Source: Hydractinia symbiolongicarpus
Lineage: Eukaryota > Cnidaria > Hydrozoa > Anthoathecata > Hydractiniidae
DNA: 64,000 nucleotides
Assembly: GCF_029227915.1 (NCBI RefSeq)
Contig: NC_079883.1
Location: forward strand, 10,354,001-10,418,000
Direction: 5' to 3'
Shown piece by piece: positions 1 to 9,720 of this stretch. Position 1 is the stretch's first letter. Every line of letters starts with the position of its first letter. The position numbers were made by a program, and so were the translations under genes. Below the pieces are notes generated by a model. It had not been told where the DNA came from. It saw only the letters and a list, made by a program, of their open reading frames with translations, and ran no database searches.

Positions 1-62
1 CCCCCAGTGTACGCGTTTTGTTCCCGCCGTAGACTATGCAGAGTGCCGTCGGAAAGAGGACT

Positions 63-79
63 GCTATTATTCTTTTATT
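63..79 (-). promoter_or_regulatory. Candidate snRNA 3' box of U2
   Basis: The A-rich minus-strand motif AATAAAAGAATAATAGC begins 8 nt past the U2 3' end. A related motif lies at the same distance behind U1 (5561..5576). Metazoan snRNA 3' ends are formed by Integrator cleavage guided by a short 3' box. The assignment rests on position and on the U1/U2 match. The same site recurs in later units; it is listed only here. Confidence 0.45.
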
Positions 80-86
80 GCTTATG

Positions 87-272
87 TGGGCCGCCATCGG
101 TAATAGTGCAACACCAAGGCAACCCGTGGTCACGGCGTGAATGAATCCACCTCCATGACCCAAGGCCAAAAATCAGATTAATATACTGACCATTCAGAGA
201 ATGGCCTACCAGATATTAAACTGATAAGAACAGATACTACACTTGATCTTAGCCATTAGGCCGAGAAGCGAT
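87..272 (-). ncRNA. U2: U2 spliceosomal snRNA, copy 1
   Basis: U2 snRNA base-pairs with the intron branch point in the major spliceosome. Read on the minus strand it starts ATCGCTTCTCGGCC, the conserved U2 5' end. The branch-site-pairing GTAGTA lies at RNA nt 33-38 (plus-strand 235..240). Stem-loop IIb is GGCCATTC-TCT-GAATGGTC, and an Sm site GATTTTTGG is at 166..174. Two 3' hairpins follow, the last with the TTGCACTA-type loop of stem-loop IV. Length is about 186 nt, close to the usual 185-190. The 5' end is firm; the 3' end (87) was chosen where the last hairpin closes and may be off by about 5 nt. It is the nearest gene downstream of tRNA-Arg on the same strand. Confidence 0.96.
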
Positions 273-317
273 AAAGAACAAGCGTTGCCATGATAGGCAT
301 CGTCCACACACCGTAAC

Positions 318-326
318 TGCTTGTGG
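318..326 (-). promoter_or_regulatory. Candidate PSE of U2
   Basis: Minus-strand CCACAAGCA at -46 to -54 from the U2 start; with flank it reads CCACAAGCAGTTAC. The U1 upstream region has CCACAAGCATTAAC at nearly the same distance (12 of 14 bases equal). Proximal sequence elements that bind SNAPc sit at this distance in animal snRNA genes. It recurs in every unit. Confidence 0.6.
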
Positions 327-594
327 AGCATGTCACGTTACTGTAAAGCTTACAACTGTCACCGCGTACGGATGGACGGCGACATAGTAAAAATCACGGC
401 TGTTGATTTAGCCGTAGGATGGAGAGCGACTGTAGCGAGTGGATGGTAACTTACATGAATGCTAACAAAGGCGACGATACTAAGTGCGTGATATTACTTT
501 CCAATATGTCTGCGTACATTCCGTTTATCAACGCATTACGCCAGAACGTGCGCGCGCGTTACACAGTAGACCATGCAGCCGAAATGCGACAGTG
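327..594. other. U2-tRNA spacer, no gene recognised
   Basis: I see no conserved RNA or protein here. It holds a short inverted repeat at 396..415 (ACGGCT, 8-nt loop, AGCCGT) and an alternating purine-pyrimidine CG tract around 548..559. Translated frames crossing this stretch have no recognisable domain and overlap the tRNA. The spacer repeats in every unit; private changes occur at 12200 (unit 3) and 47317 (unit 9). Confidence 0.6.
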
Positions 595-667
595 CGACCC
601 TGCCAGGAGTCGAACCTGGAATCCCCTGATTCGTAGTCAGATGCCTTATCCATTGGGCCACAGGGCC
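595..667 (-). tRNA. tRNA-Arg: tRNA-Arg (anticodon ACG), copy 1
   Basis: A 73-nt intronless tRNA on the minus strand. The acceptor arm GGCCCTG pairs with CAGGGTC (one G-U), with discriminator G. The anticodon arm is TCTGA-CTACGAA-TCAGG, so the anticodon is ACG (read ICG, decoding CGN arginine codons). The T arm is CCAGG-TTCGACT-CCTGG. The Pol III A box (TGGCCCAATGG) and B box (GGTTCGACTCC) are both intact. CCA is not encoded, as expected in eukaryotes. Downstream only a TTT (582..584, 11 nt past the end) is present and no run of four T within about 190 nt, so termination may be weak. All eleven copies look identical. Confidence 0.96.
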
Positions 668-1075
668 ATGCTTATGACTTCGCCCCATCGTCATTTTGGC
701 TTGCGCATTCGTTTTACTTACGACAGAATTCTTCGTGTTTGTAGCCATGAAAGAAAGGGACTTCTGTGAGTGAATTTTTTTACTGTGGTCTAATAAAAAA
801 GTCGAAACGCAGTGCCCAATATATGAATTGCTCCTAATAGCCGGAAACAGGCCGTGTCGATGATGTAGGCCGACATACGCAACGCAAACCAAAGAACGCT
901 TTATGAAAATCCTAACACGAGCGCGGAAGAAGCCCAAATTAACAGACTAGATGTAATGCTGAAGACCTCAAACTCCAGCAGCTTCTCTTGCAGACTATTG
1001 CGTCGTACTACAAATAAAAATTAACATGCTTTCGCATAGTCGCGGCACCCAAAACGGACATTATACGATGTACAG
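668..1075. other. tRNA-H1 spacer, no gene recognised
   Basis: About 400 bases without a recognised gene. I compared it by eye with U4, U5, U6, U7, U11/U12, 7SL and box C/D snoRNA landmarks on both strands and found no convincing match. It is less AT-rich than the histone spacers. A T-run at 774..780 and an A-run at 794..799 are the only simple tracts. It is conserved in all units to the same degree as the genes, which reflects homogenisation and is not by itself evidence of function. One private base is at 12529 (unit 3). Confidence 0.55.
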
Positions 1076-1103
1076 AAACACACATTTCTGTTTTCGCGCC
1101 AAA
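1076..1103 (+). promoter_or_regulatory. H1 promoter: AAACACA box and E2F-like site
   Basis: AAACACA at 1076..1082 matches the H1-specific upstream element known from animal H1 promoters. TTTTCGCGCCAAA at 1091..1103 matches the E2F consensus, which drives G1/S genes. Both lie about 145-170 bp before the H1 start codon. An A/T-rich stretch near 1151..1162 or 1181..1190 could serve as a TATA-like element. Present in all units. Confidence 0.6.
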
Positions 1104-1246
1104 TCAATTCCCGGGAGTGGTACTTTTACGTCCGCATACTTCGCACCGTCTTAAATTATATCTCATTTACACGGTAATGTTTAGTATACTTCTACTGTGA
1201 TAACAAGCATCGTTTATCGTTGGATTGTTGTAAGAAAACATTAAAA

Positions 1247-1798
1247 ATGAGTGAAGCAGCTTCTCCAAAGAAAATCGCACCCAAGAAGAAACCTGCTGCA
1301 AAGAAGACAGCTGATCACCCTAAATATGTGGACATGATCAAGGCTGCTATCGCTACCCTAAAGGAACGCGGTGGTTCATCTCGCCAAGCTATTACAAAAT
1401 ATATTCATGCAAATTACAAAGTTGCTGAAAACTCAGATCATCATCTGAAAATGGCTCTTAAACGAGGAGTAACATCAGGCGATTTGATTCAAACTAAAGG
1501 CACTGGTGCTTCTGGATCATTCAAGCTAGGTCAGGTAAAAAAAGAAAAACCTAAGAAAAAGGCCGCAGCAAAAAAGCCAACGGCAAAGAAGCCTACTGCA
1601 AAGAAAAGTACACCAAAAAAGAAGCCAGCAAAGAAGAGCACGCCAAAGAAAGCAGCAAAGAAGCCTGCCACAAAGAAAGCCTCGGCTAAGAAACCAGCAG
1701 CTAAGAAACCCACAAAGAAGCCTGTTGCTAAAAAACCTGCAGCAAAGAAGGTCAAAAAGACTCCCAAAAAGGCAGCAAAGAAGACCGCAAAAAAATAA
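1247..1798 (+). CDS. H1: Linker histone H1, copy 1
   Basis: A 183-residue linker histone that binds nucleosome entry/exit DNA. A short basic N-tail (1-22, with an SPKK at 6-9) precedes a winged-helix globular domain at about 23-95 ([45 protein letters not shown]). The tail (96-183) is almost entirely K, A and P with several TPKK motifs, which are typical CDK sites. The start is the ATG at 1247 in an AAAAATGAG context; an in-frame TTG at 1220 would add ten non-conserved residues. There is no intron. The 3' stem-loop at 1831..1846 marks a non-polyadenylated S-phase mRNA. The gene converges on H3. Confidence 0.98.
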   Translation: MSEAASPKKIAPKKKPAAKKTADHPKYVDMIKAAIATLKERGGSSRQAITKYIHANYKVAENSDHHLKMALKRGVTSGDLIQTKGTGASGSFKLGQVKKEKPKKKAAAKKPTAKKPTAKKSTPKKKPAKKSTPKKAAKKPATKKASAKKPAAKKPTKKPVAKKPAAKKVKKTPKKAAKKTAKK

Positions 1799-1830
1799 TT
1801 TGTGTGTATCTGGCTATTACATTAACAAAC

Positions 1831-1846
1831 GGCTATTTTTATAGCC
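1831..1846 (+). terminator. Histone 3' stem-loop of H1
   Basis: GGCTATTTTTATAGCC: six base pairs, TTTT loop, 33 nt past the stop. It is followed by CACA and an A-rich block (TTTACAAAAAAACATTA) suitable as the U7-paired downstream element. SLBP binding and cleavage here would replace polyadenylation. Confidence 0.93.
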
Positions 1847-2122
1847 ACACATTTACAAAAAAACATTATCTTGGTACAAAGTTAAACTTGTTTAAGTCAC
1901 TTAAACAGTTAAAAAAGAGTAAATTTAAGATTAGATTCCCTAAGTTTAAGTATTTTCGTTTTTAAATTTCTTATTTTCTTGCTTTTACTTTTCTTGCCCT
2001 TCATATTTTTAACATTGTCAAACTTTATGTAGCATAAAATTTTTATGTAGCATAAAATTTAAACAGAAAGCAGGACAAAGTTTGATATAAAAAGCTAGCC
2101 GTAATATTTTTTATGGATGTGT
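1847..2122. other. Convergent H1-H3 3' spacer
   Basis: A 276-bp AT-rich spacer between two converging genes. It contains a perfect 8-bp inverted repeat at 1890..1906 (GTTTAAGT-C-ACTTAAAC). It also has two tandem 17-bp copies of TTTATGTAGCATAAAAT at 2024..2040 and 2042..2058. The right end is the processing signal of H3 on the minus strand. No gene is seen. Confidence 0.7.
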
Positions 2123-2138
2123 GGCTATAAAAATAGCC
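2123..2138 (-). terminator. Histone 3' stem-loop of H3
   Basis: On the minus strand GGCTATTTTTATAGCC, 21 nt past the H3 stop, followed by CACACATCCATAAAAAATATTA. The downstream A-rich element is the most divergent of the five. Confidence 0.93.
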
Positions 2139-2159
2139 GTTTTTTGTTTGGTAAGATGC

Positions 2160-3408
<1,249 letters not shown>

Positions 3409-3432
3409 GCGTTGTCATTGCTCAACAAAAAC

Positions 3433-3448
3433 GGCTATTTTTATAGCC
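3433..3448 (+). terminator. Histone 3' stem-loop of H4
   Basis: GGCTATTTTTATAGCC, 25 nt past the stop, followed by CACAAATCTTTTAAAACATTA. In unit 5 the loop-closing pair is changed (see 26841..26856). Confidence 0.93.
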
Positions 3449-3829
3449 ACAAATCTTTTAAAACATTACTTTGTGCACGCTTCCAAATTACACAATGTGT
3501 AAAGTCTTGTCACAGTTACATTTATTGCTATACGATACTATGTCATATATGACACAAAAAAAATTTAGAAATACTTTGTAGGGTTAATTTGCCTGGGAGT
3601 GTTTCCGTGAAAAGCTGGGTTAAGTTAAATGTAAGCAATAACATGGATCAATGTACTTGTCTTTTCTGCAAGTACAGCTAATAATACGTATGAAAAGTGA
3701 AGCTAATCCACACACACATGGGGAAGTATTTTAAATGTAGGCTAGTGCTCTTAAGCACATTATTTAGAAGTTTTATTAACTTCGGTTAACTTGTAGTGAC
3801 GCCAAGTAAATGTTTTTTTAAAGATGTGT
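3449..3829. other. Convergent H4-H2B 3' spacer
   Basis: A 381-bp spacer with no gene recognised. It contains the 14-bp palindrome TGTCATATATGACA at 3541..3554 and a 7-bp hairpin at 3653..3675 (GTACTTG, 9-nt loop, CAAGTAC). AATTTGCCTGG near 3579..3589 resembles the U7-type Sm site, but no U7-like 5' pairing arm or 3' hairpin was found. The right end is the H2B processing signal. Private bases: 3748 (unit 1) and 44727 (unit 8). Confidence 0.65.
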
Positions 3830-3845
3830 GGTCTTAAAAAAGACC
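3830..3845 (-). terminator. Histone 3' stem-loop of H2B (divergent stem)
   Basis: On the minus strand GGTCTTTTTTAAGACC, 23 nt past the stop: six pairs and a TTTT loop. Three stem pairs differ from the sequence shared by the other four genes, with pairing kept. It is followed by CACACATCTTTAAAAAAACA, virtually the same A-rich block as behind H2A. Confidence 0.92.
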
Positions 3846-3868
3846 GTTTGTGTTTGGTAGACGTTGGT

Positions 3869-4273
3869 TTACTTGCTGCTTGTGTATTTTGTGACGGCTT
3901 TTGTTCCTTCACTGACTGCGTGTTTTGCAAGTTCTCCAGGCAAGAGAAGACGTACTGCGGTTTGAATTTCACGAGAAGAGATGGTCGACTTTTTGTTTTG
4001 AAGAGCCAAACGCGAAGCTTCGGAAGCAATGCGCTCAAAGATGTCGTTGACAAATGAGTTCATGATGCTCATAGCTTTGCTTGAAACTCCGACATCTGGG
4101 TGAACTTGTTTCAAAACATTGTAGATGTAAATAGCATAACTTTCCTTTCTCTTTCTCTTGCGTTTCTTTTCACCAGTTCCACCAATCTTTCCTCCTTTTT
4201 TGCCGGCTCTTTTTTCACCTTTCTTGGCTACTTTAGGTGCCTGTTTTCCTCCTTTAGCTGCTGCGTCAGACAT
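3869..4273 (-). CDS. H2B: Histone H2B, copy 1
   Basis: A 134-codon core histone that pairs with H2A. The N-tail (2-43) is rich in K, G and A with a basic stretch KKRKRKRK at 36-43, and is about ten residues longer than vertebrate H2B. The fold starts at [17 protein letters not shown], followed by [26 protein letters not shown] and [28 protein letters not shown]. It ends TKYTSSK with the conserved ubiquitinated lysine. The start is fixed by [10 protein letters not shown], where ATG is the only suitable start. It is divergent from H2A. A TATA box (TTATAAA on the minus strand, 4336..4342) lies at -63 to -69. No intron. Confidence 0.98.
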   Translation of the reverse strand: MSDAAAKGGKQAPKVAKKGEKRAGKKGGKIGGTGEKKRKRKRKESYAIYIYNVLKQVHPDVGVSSKAMSIMNSFVNDIFERIASEASRLALQNKKSTISSREIQTAVRLLLPGELAKHAVSEGTKAVTKYTSSK

Positions 4274-4557
4274 GGTTAAAAATTTTTGCTACTTAACTTG
4301 TAAATAAGCATTAAACTGCAAGTCAAAACTTTTTGTTTATAAGTAAAAAAATCGGATCGAATTCGATCCGAAAACGCCGATACGCAATTTAATTGGTTAA
4401 AAAAAAAATCTTTTGTTTAATACTTAATTATGATTGGTTAAAAAAACATGATTTCGATCCTATTTTTATGATGAAAAAACGAGTAAAGTTTATTTCGTTA
4501 ACACTTACGTTAAATATTCGTACGTTTTTGTATTAACTTACAAATCAAATCGCAGTT
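4274..4557. promoter_or_regulatory. Divergent H2B/H2A promoter region
   Basis: 284 bp. The H2B side has TTATAAA (minus) at 4336..4342. A perfect 20-bp palindrome lies at 4352..4371, and its half-site TTCGATCC recurs at 4453..4460. Two ATTGGTTAAAAAA motifs (inverted CCAAT) start at 4392 and 4433. The H2A side has a weak TATA-like TTTATTT near 4488..4495. Unit 10 has a C inserted at 57069 in the first A-run. Confidence 0.72.
4352..4371. repeat. Perfect 20-bp palindrome in the H2B/H2A promoter
   Basis: TCGGATCGAA followed directly by its reverse complement TTCGATCCGA. It lies just upstream of the H2B TATA box. A further half-site at 4453..4460 on the H2A side suggests a sequence-specific factor acting on both genes. 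Confidence 0.85.
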
Positions 4558-4938
4558 ATGTCTGGACGTGGAAAAGGTGGAAAAGCTAAGGCTAAAGCCA
4601 AGACAAGATCCTCAAGAGCTGGACTTCAATTTCCAGTCGGTAGAGTGCATAGATTCCTTCGTAGAGGGCACTATGCTAACCGAATTGGATCTGGAGCACC
4701 AGTTTACTTAGCAGCCGTCTTGGAATATTTATCTGCTGAGATATTGGAGTTGGCTGGTAACGCAGCAAGAGACAACAAAAAAGCTAGGATTATTCCAAGA
4801 CATTTACAATTGGCTGTTCGTAATGATGAAGAATTAAACAAACTTTTGAGCGGTGTAACCATTGCAGCTGGTGGTGTTTTGCCAAACATTCAAGCTGTCT
4901 TACTCCCAAAGAAGAACGACAAAGGACAGAAGAAGTAA
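4558..4938 (+). CDS. H2A: Histone H2A, copy 1
   Basis: A 126-codon canonical H2A. The N-tail is [21 protein letters not shown]. The fold includes [22 protein letters not shown], then the acidic-patch residues ([20 protein letters not shown]), then [20 protein letters not shown] with the usual ubiquitination lysine. There is no SQ(E/D)Y tail, so it is not H2A.X, and it lacks H2A.Z features. HRFLRRGHY replaces the common HRLLRKGNY. The start is fixed by MSGRGKGG. No intron. The stem-loop is at 4961..4976, and an AATAAA at 5079..5084 could act as a backup poly(A) signal. 5S rRNA follows 197 bp downstream on the same strand. Confidence 0.99.
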   Translation: MSGRGKGGKAKAKAKTRSSRAGLQFPVGRVHRFLRRGHYANRIGSGAPVYLAAVLEYLSAEILELAGNAARDNKKARIIPRHLQLAVRNDEELNKLLSGVTIAAGGVLPNIQAVLLPKKNDKGQKK

Positions 4939-4960
4939 ACCGCTACACTCAGAAAACAAC

Positions 4961-4976
4961 GGCTATTTTTATAGCC
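4961..4976 (+). terminator. Histone 3' stem-loop of H2A
   Basis: GGCTATTTTTATAGCC, 22 nt past the stop, followed by CACACATCTTTAAAAAAACA and a T-run. Confidence 0.93.
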
Positions 4977-5135
4977 ACACATCTTTAAAAAAACATTGTT
5001 TTTTTCACAAAACTATAACCTTAAAGTCTAATAGATAATCCATGCATACGCCTTGTCCTAAGTAACTCAAAGAAATTAAATAAAAAAATTTGATCACAAC
5101 GTCAAAATAAATTGCACGTATTTGCACCTACTAAT

Positions 5136-5254
5136 GTCTACGGCCATACCACGATGAACACACCCGTTCTCGTCTGATCACGGAAGTTAAGCATCGTCGG
5201 GCCGGGATAGTACTTGGATGGGGGACCGCCTGGGAACTCCCGGTGTCGTAGGCT
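5136..5254 (+). rRNA. 5S rRNA: 5S ribosomal RNA, copy 1
   Basis: A 119-nt 5S gene. The 5' GTCTACGGCCATACCACG pairs with the 3' GGTGTCGTAGGCT to form helix I. The internal Pol III promoter is present: an A-box/intermediate region around AAGTTAAGCATCGTCGGGCC (nt 50-69) and a C box GTACTTGGATGGGGGACC (nt 79-96). A TTTT terminator begins at the last base (5254..5257). 5S normally sits in its own arrays or is linked to other repeats; here it is part of the histone unit. Confidence 0.97.
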
Positions 5255-5582
5255 TTTCATTTTCATTTGCTGTGATATATTTCTTGTTATAACAATTAAG
5301 GAACGTTGCGGTTGTTAAAAGTGTTTCCTATGACATTTTCCTACGACATTTTCAGGTGATAGTACGAGAAAAAAGAGCTTTCAAATGCATACAAACTCGA
5401 TCTATTGCCGATCATCCAATAACCCTGACGGAATGGCAAATAAAATAAAATTCCGCCGCCTTCCGAGGACTTATATCGCAATCACGTTTCGTAACAGCCA
5501 AGCGAGGTTTTACCTTAGCGTTTAAGTCACCACCGACATTTGGCCGCGCAACTTTTCTAAGCTCATTCATTTTGACTTAAGG
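5255..5582. other. 5S-U1 spacer, no gene recognised
   Basis: 328 bp between the 5S terminator and the U1 3' end. Two near-identical blocks, CCTATGACATTTTC and CCTACGACATTTTC, are adjacent at about 5327..5354. No Sm site or spliced-leader-like RNA was seen. The right end holds the candidate U1 3' box. Unit 1 has two private bases here (5306, 5317). Confidence 0.6.
5561..5576 (-). promoter_or_regulatory. Candidate snRNA 3' box of U1
   Basis: Minus-strand GTCAAAATGAATGAGC begins 7 nt past the U1 3' end and resembles the U2 motif at 63..79 (shared AAAA(T)GAAT core and spacing). Confidence 0.45.
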
Positions 5583-5747
5583 AGGGGGCGAGCGCGGACG
5601 CAGGCCCCCACTACCAGAAATTGTACGGTCGAGTTACTGACGTTTGCAGTAATCGCAGAGGTCAGCCCAAGCGTAGTGCAATGCAAGAGCCTCACTCTGG
5701 AAGAAAACCCTCATTGATCAGTCTTTACTTCCCCGTCAGGTAAGTAT
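5583..5747 (-). ncRNA. U1: U1 spliceosomal snRNA, copy 1
   Basis: U1 snRNA recognises the 5' splice site. On the minus strand it starts ATACTTACCTG, the invariant splice-site-pairing end. The other landmarks are stem-loop I, GCATTGCACTACG in stem-loop II, GGGCTGACCTCTGCGATTA, stem-loop III (TTACTG/CAGTAA), an Sm site AATTTCTGG, and a terminal GC-rich hairpin GGGGGCCTGCG...GCGCTCGCCCCC. Length is 165 nt (human U1 is 164). The loop of stem-loop I reads GATCAATGAGG rather than the common GATCACGAAGG that binds U1-70K. The 5' end is firm; the 3' end may be off by 2-3 nt. Confidence 0.96.
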
Positions 5748-5938
5748 GAGTTGGAACTGCACCGTAGCATGAGGGTACCCTTCAAAGTTTGTTAATGCTT
5801 GTGGCTTGAGTGTGTTATAAACTGCCGTGTCGCGGGGCATAGGCTGTATTCTCCCCCAGTGTACGCGTTTTGTTCCCGCCGTAGACTATGCAGAGTGCCG
5901 TCGGAAAGAGGACTGCTATTATTCTTTTATTGCTTATG
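5748..5938 (-). promoter_or_regulatory. U1 upstream region with candidate PSE, running to the next U2
   Basis: Minus-strand CCACAAGCATTAAC starts at 5804 (core 5796..5804, -49 to -57 from U1) and matches the U2 element. The rest runs into the 3' flank of the next U2. No gene is seen; translated frames here are antisense to U2 and have no domain. Private bases: 41001 (unit 8) and 58449 (unit 10, -33 from its U1). Confidence 0.6.
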
Positions 5939-6124
5939 TGGGCCGCCATCGGTAATAGTGCAACACCAAGGCAACCCGTGGTCACGGCGTGAATGAATCC
6001 ACCTCCATGACCCAAGGCCAAAAATCAGATTAATATACTGACCATTCAGAGAATGGCCTACCAGATATTAAACTGATAAGAACAGATACTACACTTGATC
6101 TTAGCCATTAGGCCGAGAAGCGAT
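5939..6124 (-). ncRNA. U2: U2 snRNA, copy 2
   Basis: Identical to copy 1. Confidence 0.96.
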
Positions 6125-6446
6125 AAAGAACAAGCGTTGCCATGATAGGCATCGTCCACACACCGTAACTGCTTGTGGAGCATGTCACGTTACTGTAAAG
6201 CTTACAACTGTCACCGCGTACGGATGGACGGCGACATAGTAAAAATCACGGCTGTTGATTTAGCCGTAGGATGGAGAGCGACTGTAGCGAGTGGATGGTA
6301 ACTTACATGAATGCTAACAAAGGCGACGATACTAAGTGCGTGATATTACTTTCCAATATGTCTGCGTACATTCCGTTTATCAACGCATTACGCCAGAACG
6401 TGCGCGCGCGTTACACAGTAGACCATGCAGCCGAAATGCGACAGTG

Positions 6447-6519
6447 CGACCCTGCCAGGAGTCGAACCTGGAATCCCCTGATTCGTAGTCAGATGCCTTA
6501 TCCATTGGGCCACAGGGCC
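6447..6519 (-). tRNA. tRNA-Arg: tRNA-Arg (ACG), copy 2
   Basis: Identical to copy 1. Confidence 0.96.
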
Positions 6520-7098
6520 ATGCTTATGACTTCGCCCCATCGTCATTTTGGCTTGCGCATTCGTTTTACTTACGACAGAATTCTTCGTGTTTGTAGCCAT
6601 GAAAGAAAGGGACTTCTGTGAGTGAATTTTTTTACTGTGGTCTAATAAAAAAGTCGAAACGCAGTGCCCAATATATGAATTGCTCCTAATAGCCGGAAAC
6701 AGGCCGTGTCGATGATGTAGGCCGACATACGCAACGCAAACCAAAGAACGCTTTATGAAAATCCTAACACGAGCGCGGAAGAAGCCCAAATTAACAGACT
6801 AGATGTAATGCTGAAGACCTCAAACTCCAGCAGCTTCTCTTGCAGACTATTGCGTCGTACTACAAATAAAAATTAACATGCTTTCGCATAGTCGCGGCAC
6901 CCAAAACGGACATTATACGATGTACAGAAACACACATTTCTGTTTTCGCGCCAAATCAATTCCCGGGAGTGGTACTTTTACGTCCGCATACTTCGCACCG
7001 TCTTAAATTATATCTCATTTACACGGTAATGTTTAGTATACTTCTACTGTGATAACAAGCATCGTTTATCGTTGGATTGTTGTAAGAAAACATTAAAA

Positions 7099-7650
7099 AT
7101 GAGTGAAGCAGCTTCTCCAAAGAAAATCGCACCCAAGAAGAAACCTGCTGCAAAGAAGACAGCTGATCACCCTAAATATGTGGACATGATCAAGGCTGCT
7201 ATCGCTACCCTAAAGGAACGCGGTGGTTCATCTCGCCAAGCTATTACAAAATATATTCATGCAAATTACAAAGTTGCTGAAAACTCAGATCATCATCTGA
7301 AAATGGCTCTTAAACGAGGAGTAACATCAGGCGATTTGATTCAAACTAAAGGCACTGGTGCTTCTGGATCATTCAAGCTAGGTCAGGTAAAAAAAGAAAA
7401 ACCTAAGAAAAAGGCCGCAGCAAAAAAGCCAACGGCAAAGAAGCCTACTGCAAAGAAAAGTACACCAAAAAAGAAGCCAGCAAAGAAGAGCACGCCAAAG
7501 AAAGCAGCAAAGAAGCCTGCCACAAAGAAAGCCTCGGCTAAGAAACCAGCAGCTAAGAAACCCACAAAGAAGCCTGTTGCTAAAAAACCTGCAGCAAAGA
7601 AGGTCAAAAAGACTCCCAAAAAGGCAGCAAAGAAGACCGCAAAAAAATAA
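7099..7650 (+). CDS. H1: Histone H1, copy 2
   Basis: Protein identical to copy 1. Stem-loop at 7683..7698. Confidence 0.98.
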   Translation: MSEAASPKKIAPKKKPAAKKTADHPKYVDMIKAAIATLKERGGSSRQAITKYIHANYKVAENSDHHLKMALKRGVTSGDLIQTKGTGASGSFKLGQVKKEKPKKKAAAKKPTAKKPTAKKSTPKKKPAKKSTPKKAAKKPATKKASAKKPAAKKPTKKPVAKKPAAKKVKKTPKKAAKKTAKK

Positions 7651-8011
7651 TTTGTGTGTATCTGGCTATTACATTAACAAACGGCTATTTTTATAGCCAC
7701 ACATTTACAAAAAAACATTATCTTGGTACAAAGTTAAACTTGTTTAAGTCACTTAAACAGTTAAAAAAGAGTAAATTTAAGATTAGATTCCCTAAGTTTA
7801 AGTATTTTCGTTTTTAAATTTCTTATTTTCTTGCTTTTACTTTTCTTGCCCTTCATATTTTTAACATTGTCAAACTTTATGTAGCATAAAATTTTTATGT
7901 AGCATAAAATTTAAACAGAAAGCAGGACAAAGTTTGATATAAAAAGCTAGCCGTAATATTTTTTATGGATGTGTGGCTATAAAAATAGCCGTTTTTTGTT
8001 TGGTAAGATGC

Positions 8012-8425
<414 letters not shown>

Positions 8426-8903
8426 TTAAGAAGTCGATGTAGTACGGATACACAAGACGGTCTAAAATGCACTATCGCGCCAAAGTTTTATTTCTCATAT
8501 TGATTGACAGCTAAGGTTCAAAACAAACCATTTGATTGGTGCTAAGAAAGTAATTTCTGATTGGCTGCATAATGACATTACGCTCATTACTTTAACATTT
8601 TTATAAAATCTGTGTTTTTTGGCTACGGGAAAACGGCTGTATCTTCTGATACACAAAAGCTTTTGACTTTTTTTTTTTTTAGTAAGTAGCAGAAGGTTTG
8701 GCGAATTCCAACGATGCCAAATTTATTGCCTTACTGAAACATTAAGACCACGAATTTTTAAAAAAACTACAGTTTTACTTAAAAAAATGTACAAAATGTT
8801 CGGAACATTTTGTAATGACGCAACTCTATTGGTTAATTAGGGTGTTTCCACGAGCAGTAGGTAATTTTATGGCCTCTTTTTAAAGCTGTCTGAATTCTGT
8901 TAA

Positions 8904-9260
<357 letters not shown>

Positions 9261-9720
9261 GCGTTGTCATTGCTCAACAAAAACGGCTATTTTTATAGCC
9301 ACAAATCTTTTAAAACATTACTTTGTGCACGCTTCCAAATTACACAATGTGTAAAGTCTTGTCACAGTTACATTTATTGCTATACGATACTATGTCATAT
9401 ATGACACAAAAAAAATTTAGAAATACTTTGTAGGGTTAATTTGCCTGGGAGTGTTTCCGTGAAAAGCTGGGTTAAGTTAAATGTAAGCAATAACATGGAT
9501 CAATGTACTTGTCTTTTCTGCAAGTACAGCTAATAATACGTATGAAAAGTGAAGCTAATCCACACACACATGGGGAAGTATTTTAAATGTAGGCTAGTGT
9601 TCTTAAGCACATTATTTAGAAGTTTTATTAACTTCGGTTAACTTGTAGTGACGCCAAGTAAATGTTTTTTTAAAGATGTGTGGTCTTAAAAAAGACCGTT
9701 TGTGTTTGGTAGACGTTGGT

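Noticed and set aside
419-937. Open frames of 116 and 133 codons over the U2-tRNA-H1 region
   Set aside because: They run across the tRNA on both strands, have no domain, and persist only because the unit is copied unchanged.
668-1075. U4, U5, U6 or a C/D snoRNA in the tRNA-H1 spacer
   Set aside because: Short look-alikes exist (CGCAGTGCCCAATAT; GATGATG with a later CTGA), but the diagnostic loops, the Sm site and the terminal stem are missing.
1220-1246. N-terminal extension of H1 (nine codons from a TTG)
   Set aside because: It begins at TTG, not ATG, and the added residues are unlike any H1. The ATG at 1247 has a good context and gives the usual MSEAASPKK start.
3579-3610. U7 snRNA from an AATTTGCCTGG Sm-like site in the H4-H2B spacer
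   Set aside because: No upstream stretch pairs with the A-rich downstream element and no stable 3' hairpin follows, so the match is likely chance.
5441-5475. A second partial U2 because of TCCGAGGAC in the 5S-U1 spacer
   Set aside because: Only nine bases resemble vertebrate U2 stem IIb; the surrounding sequence is unrelated.
5255-5582. Spliced-leader RNA linked to 5S
   Set aside because: No splice donor followed by an Sm site and hairpins could be found on either strand.
5799-6021. Open frames of 65 and 68 codons between U1 and U2
   Set aside because: They overlap the U2 gene and show no protein-like features.
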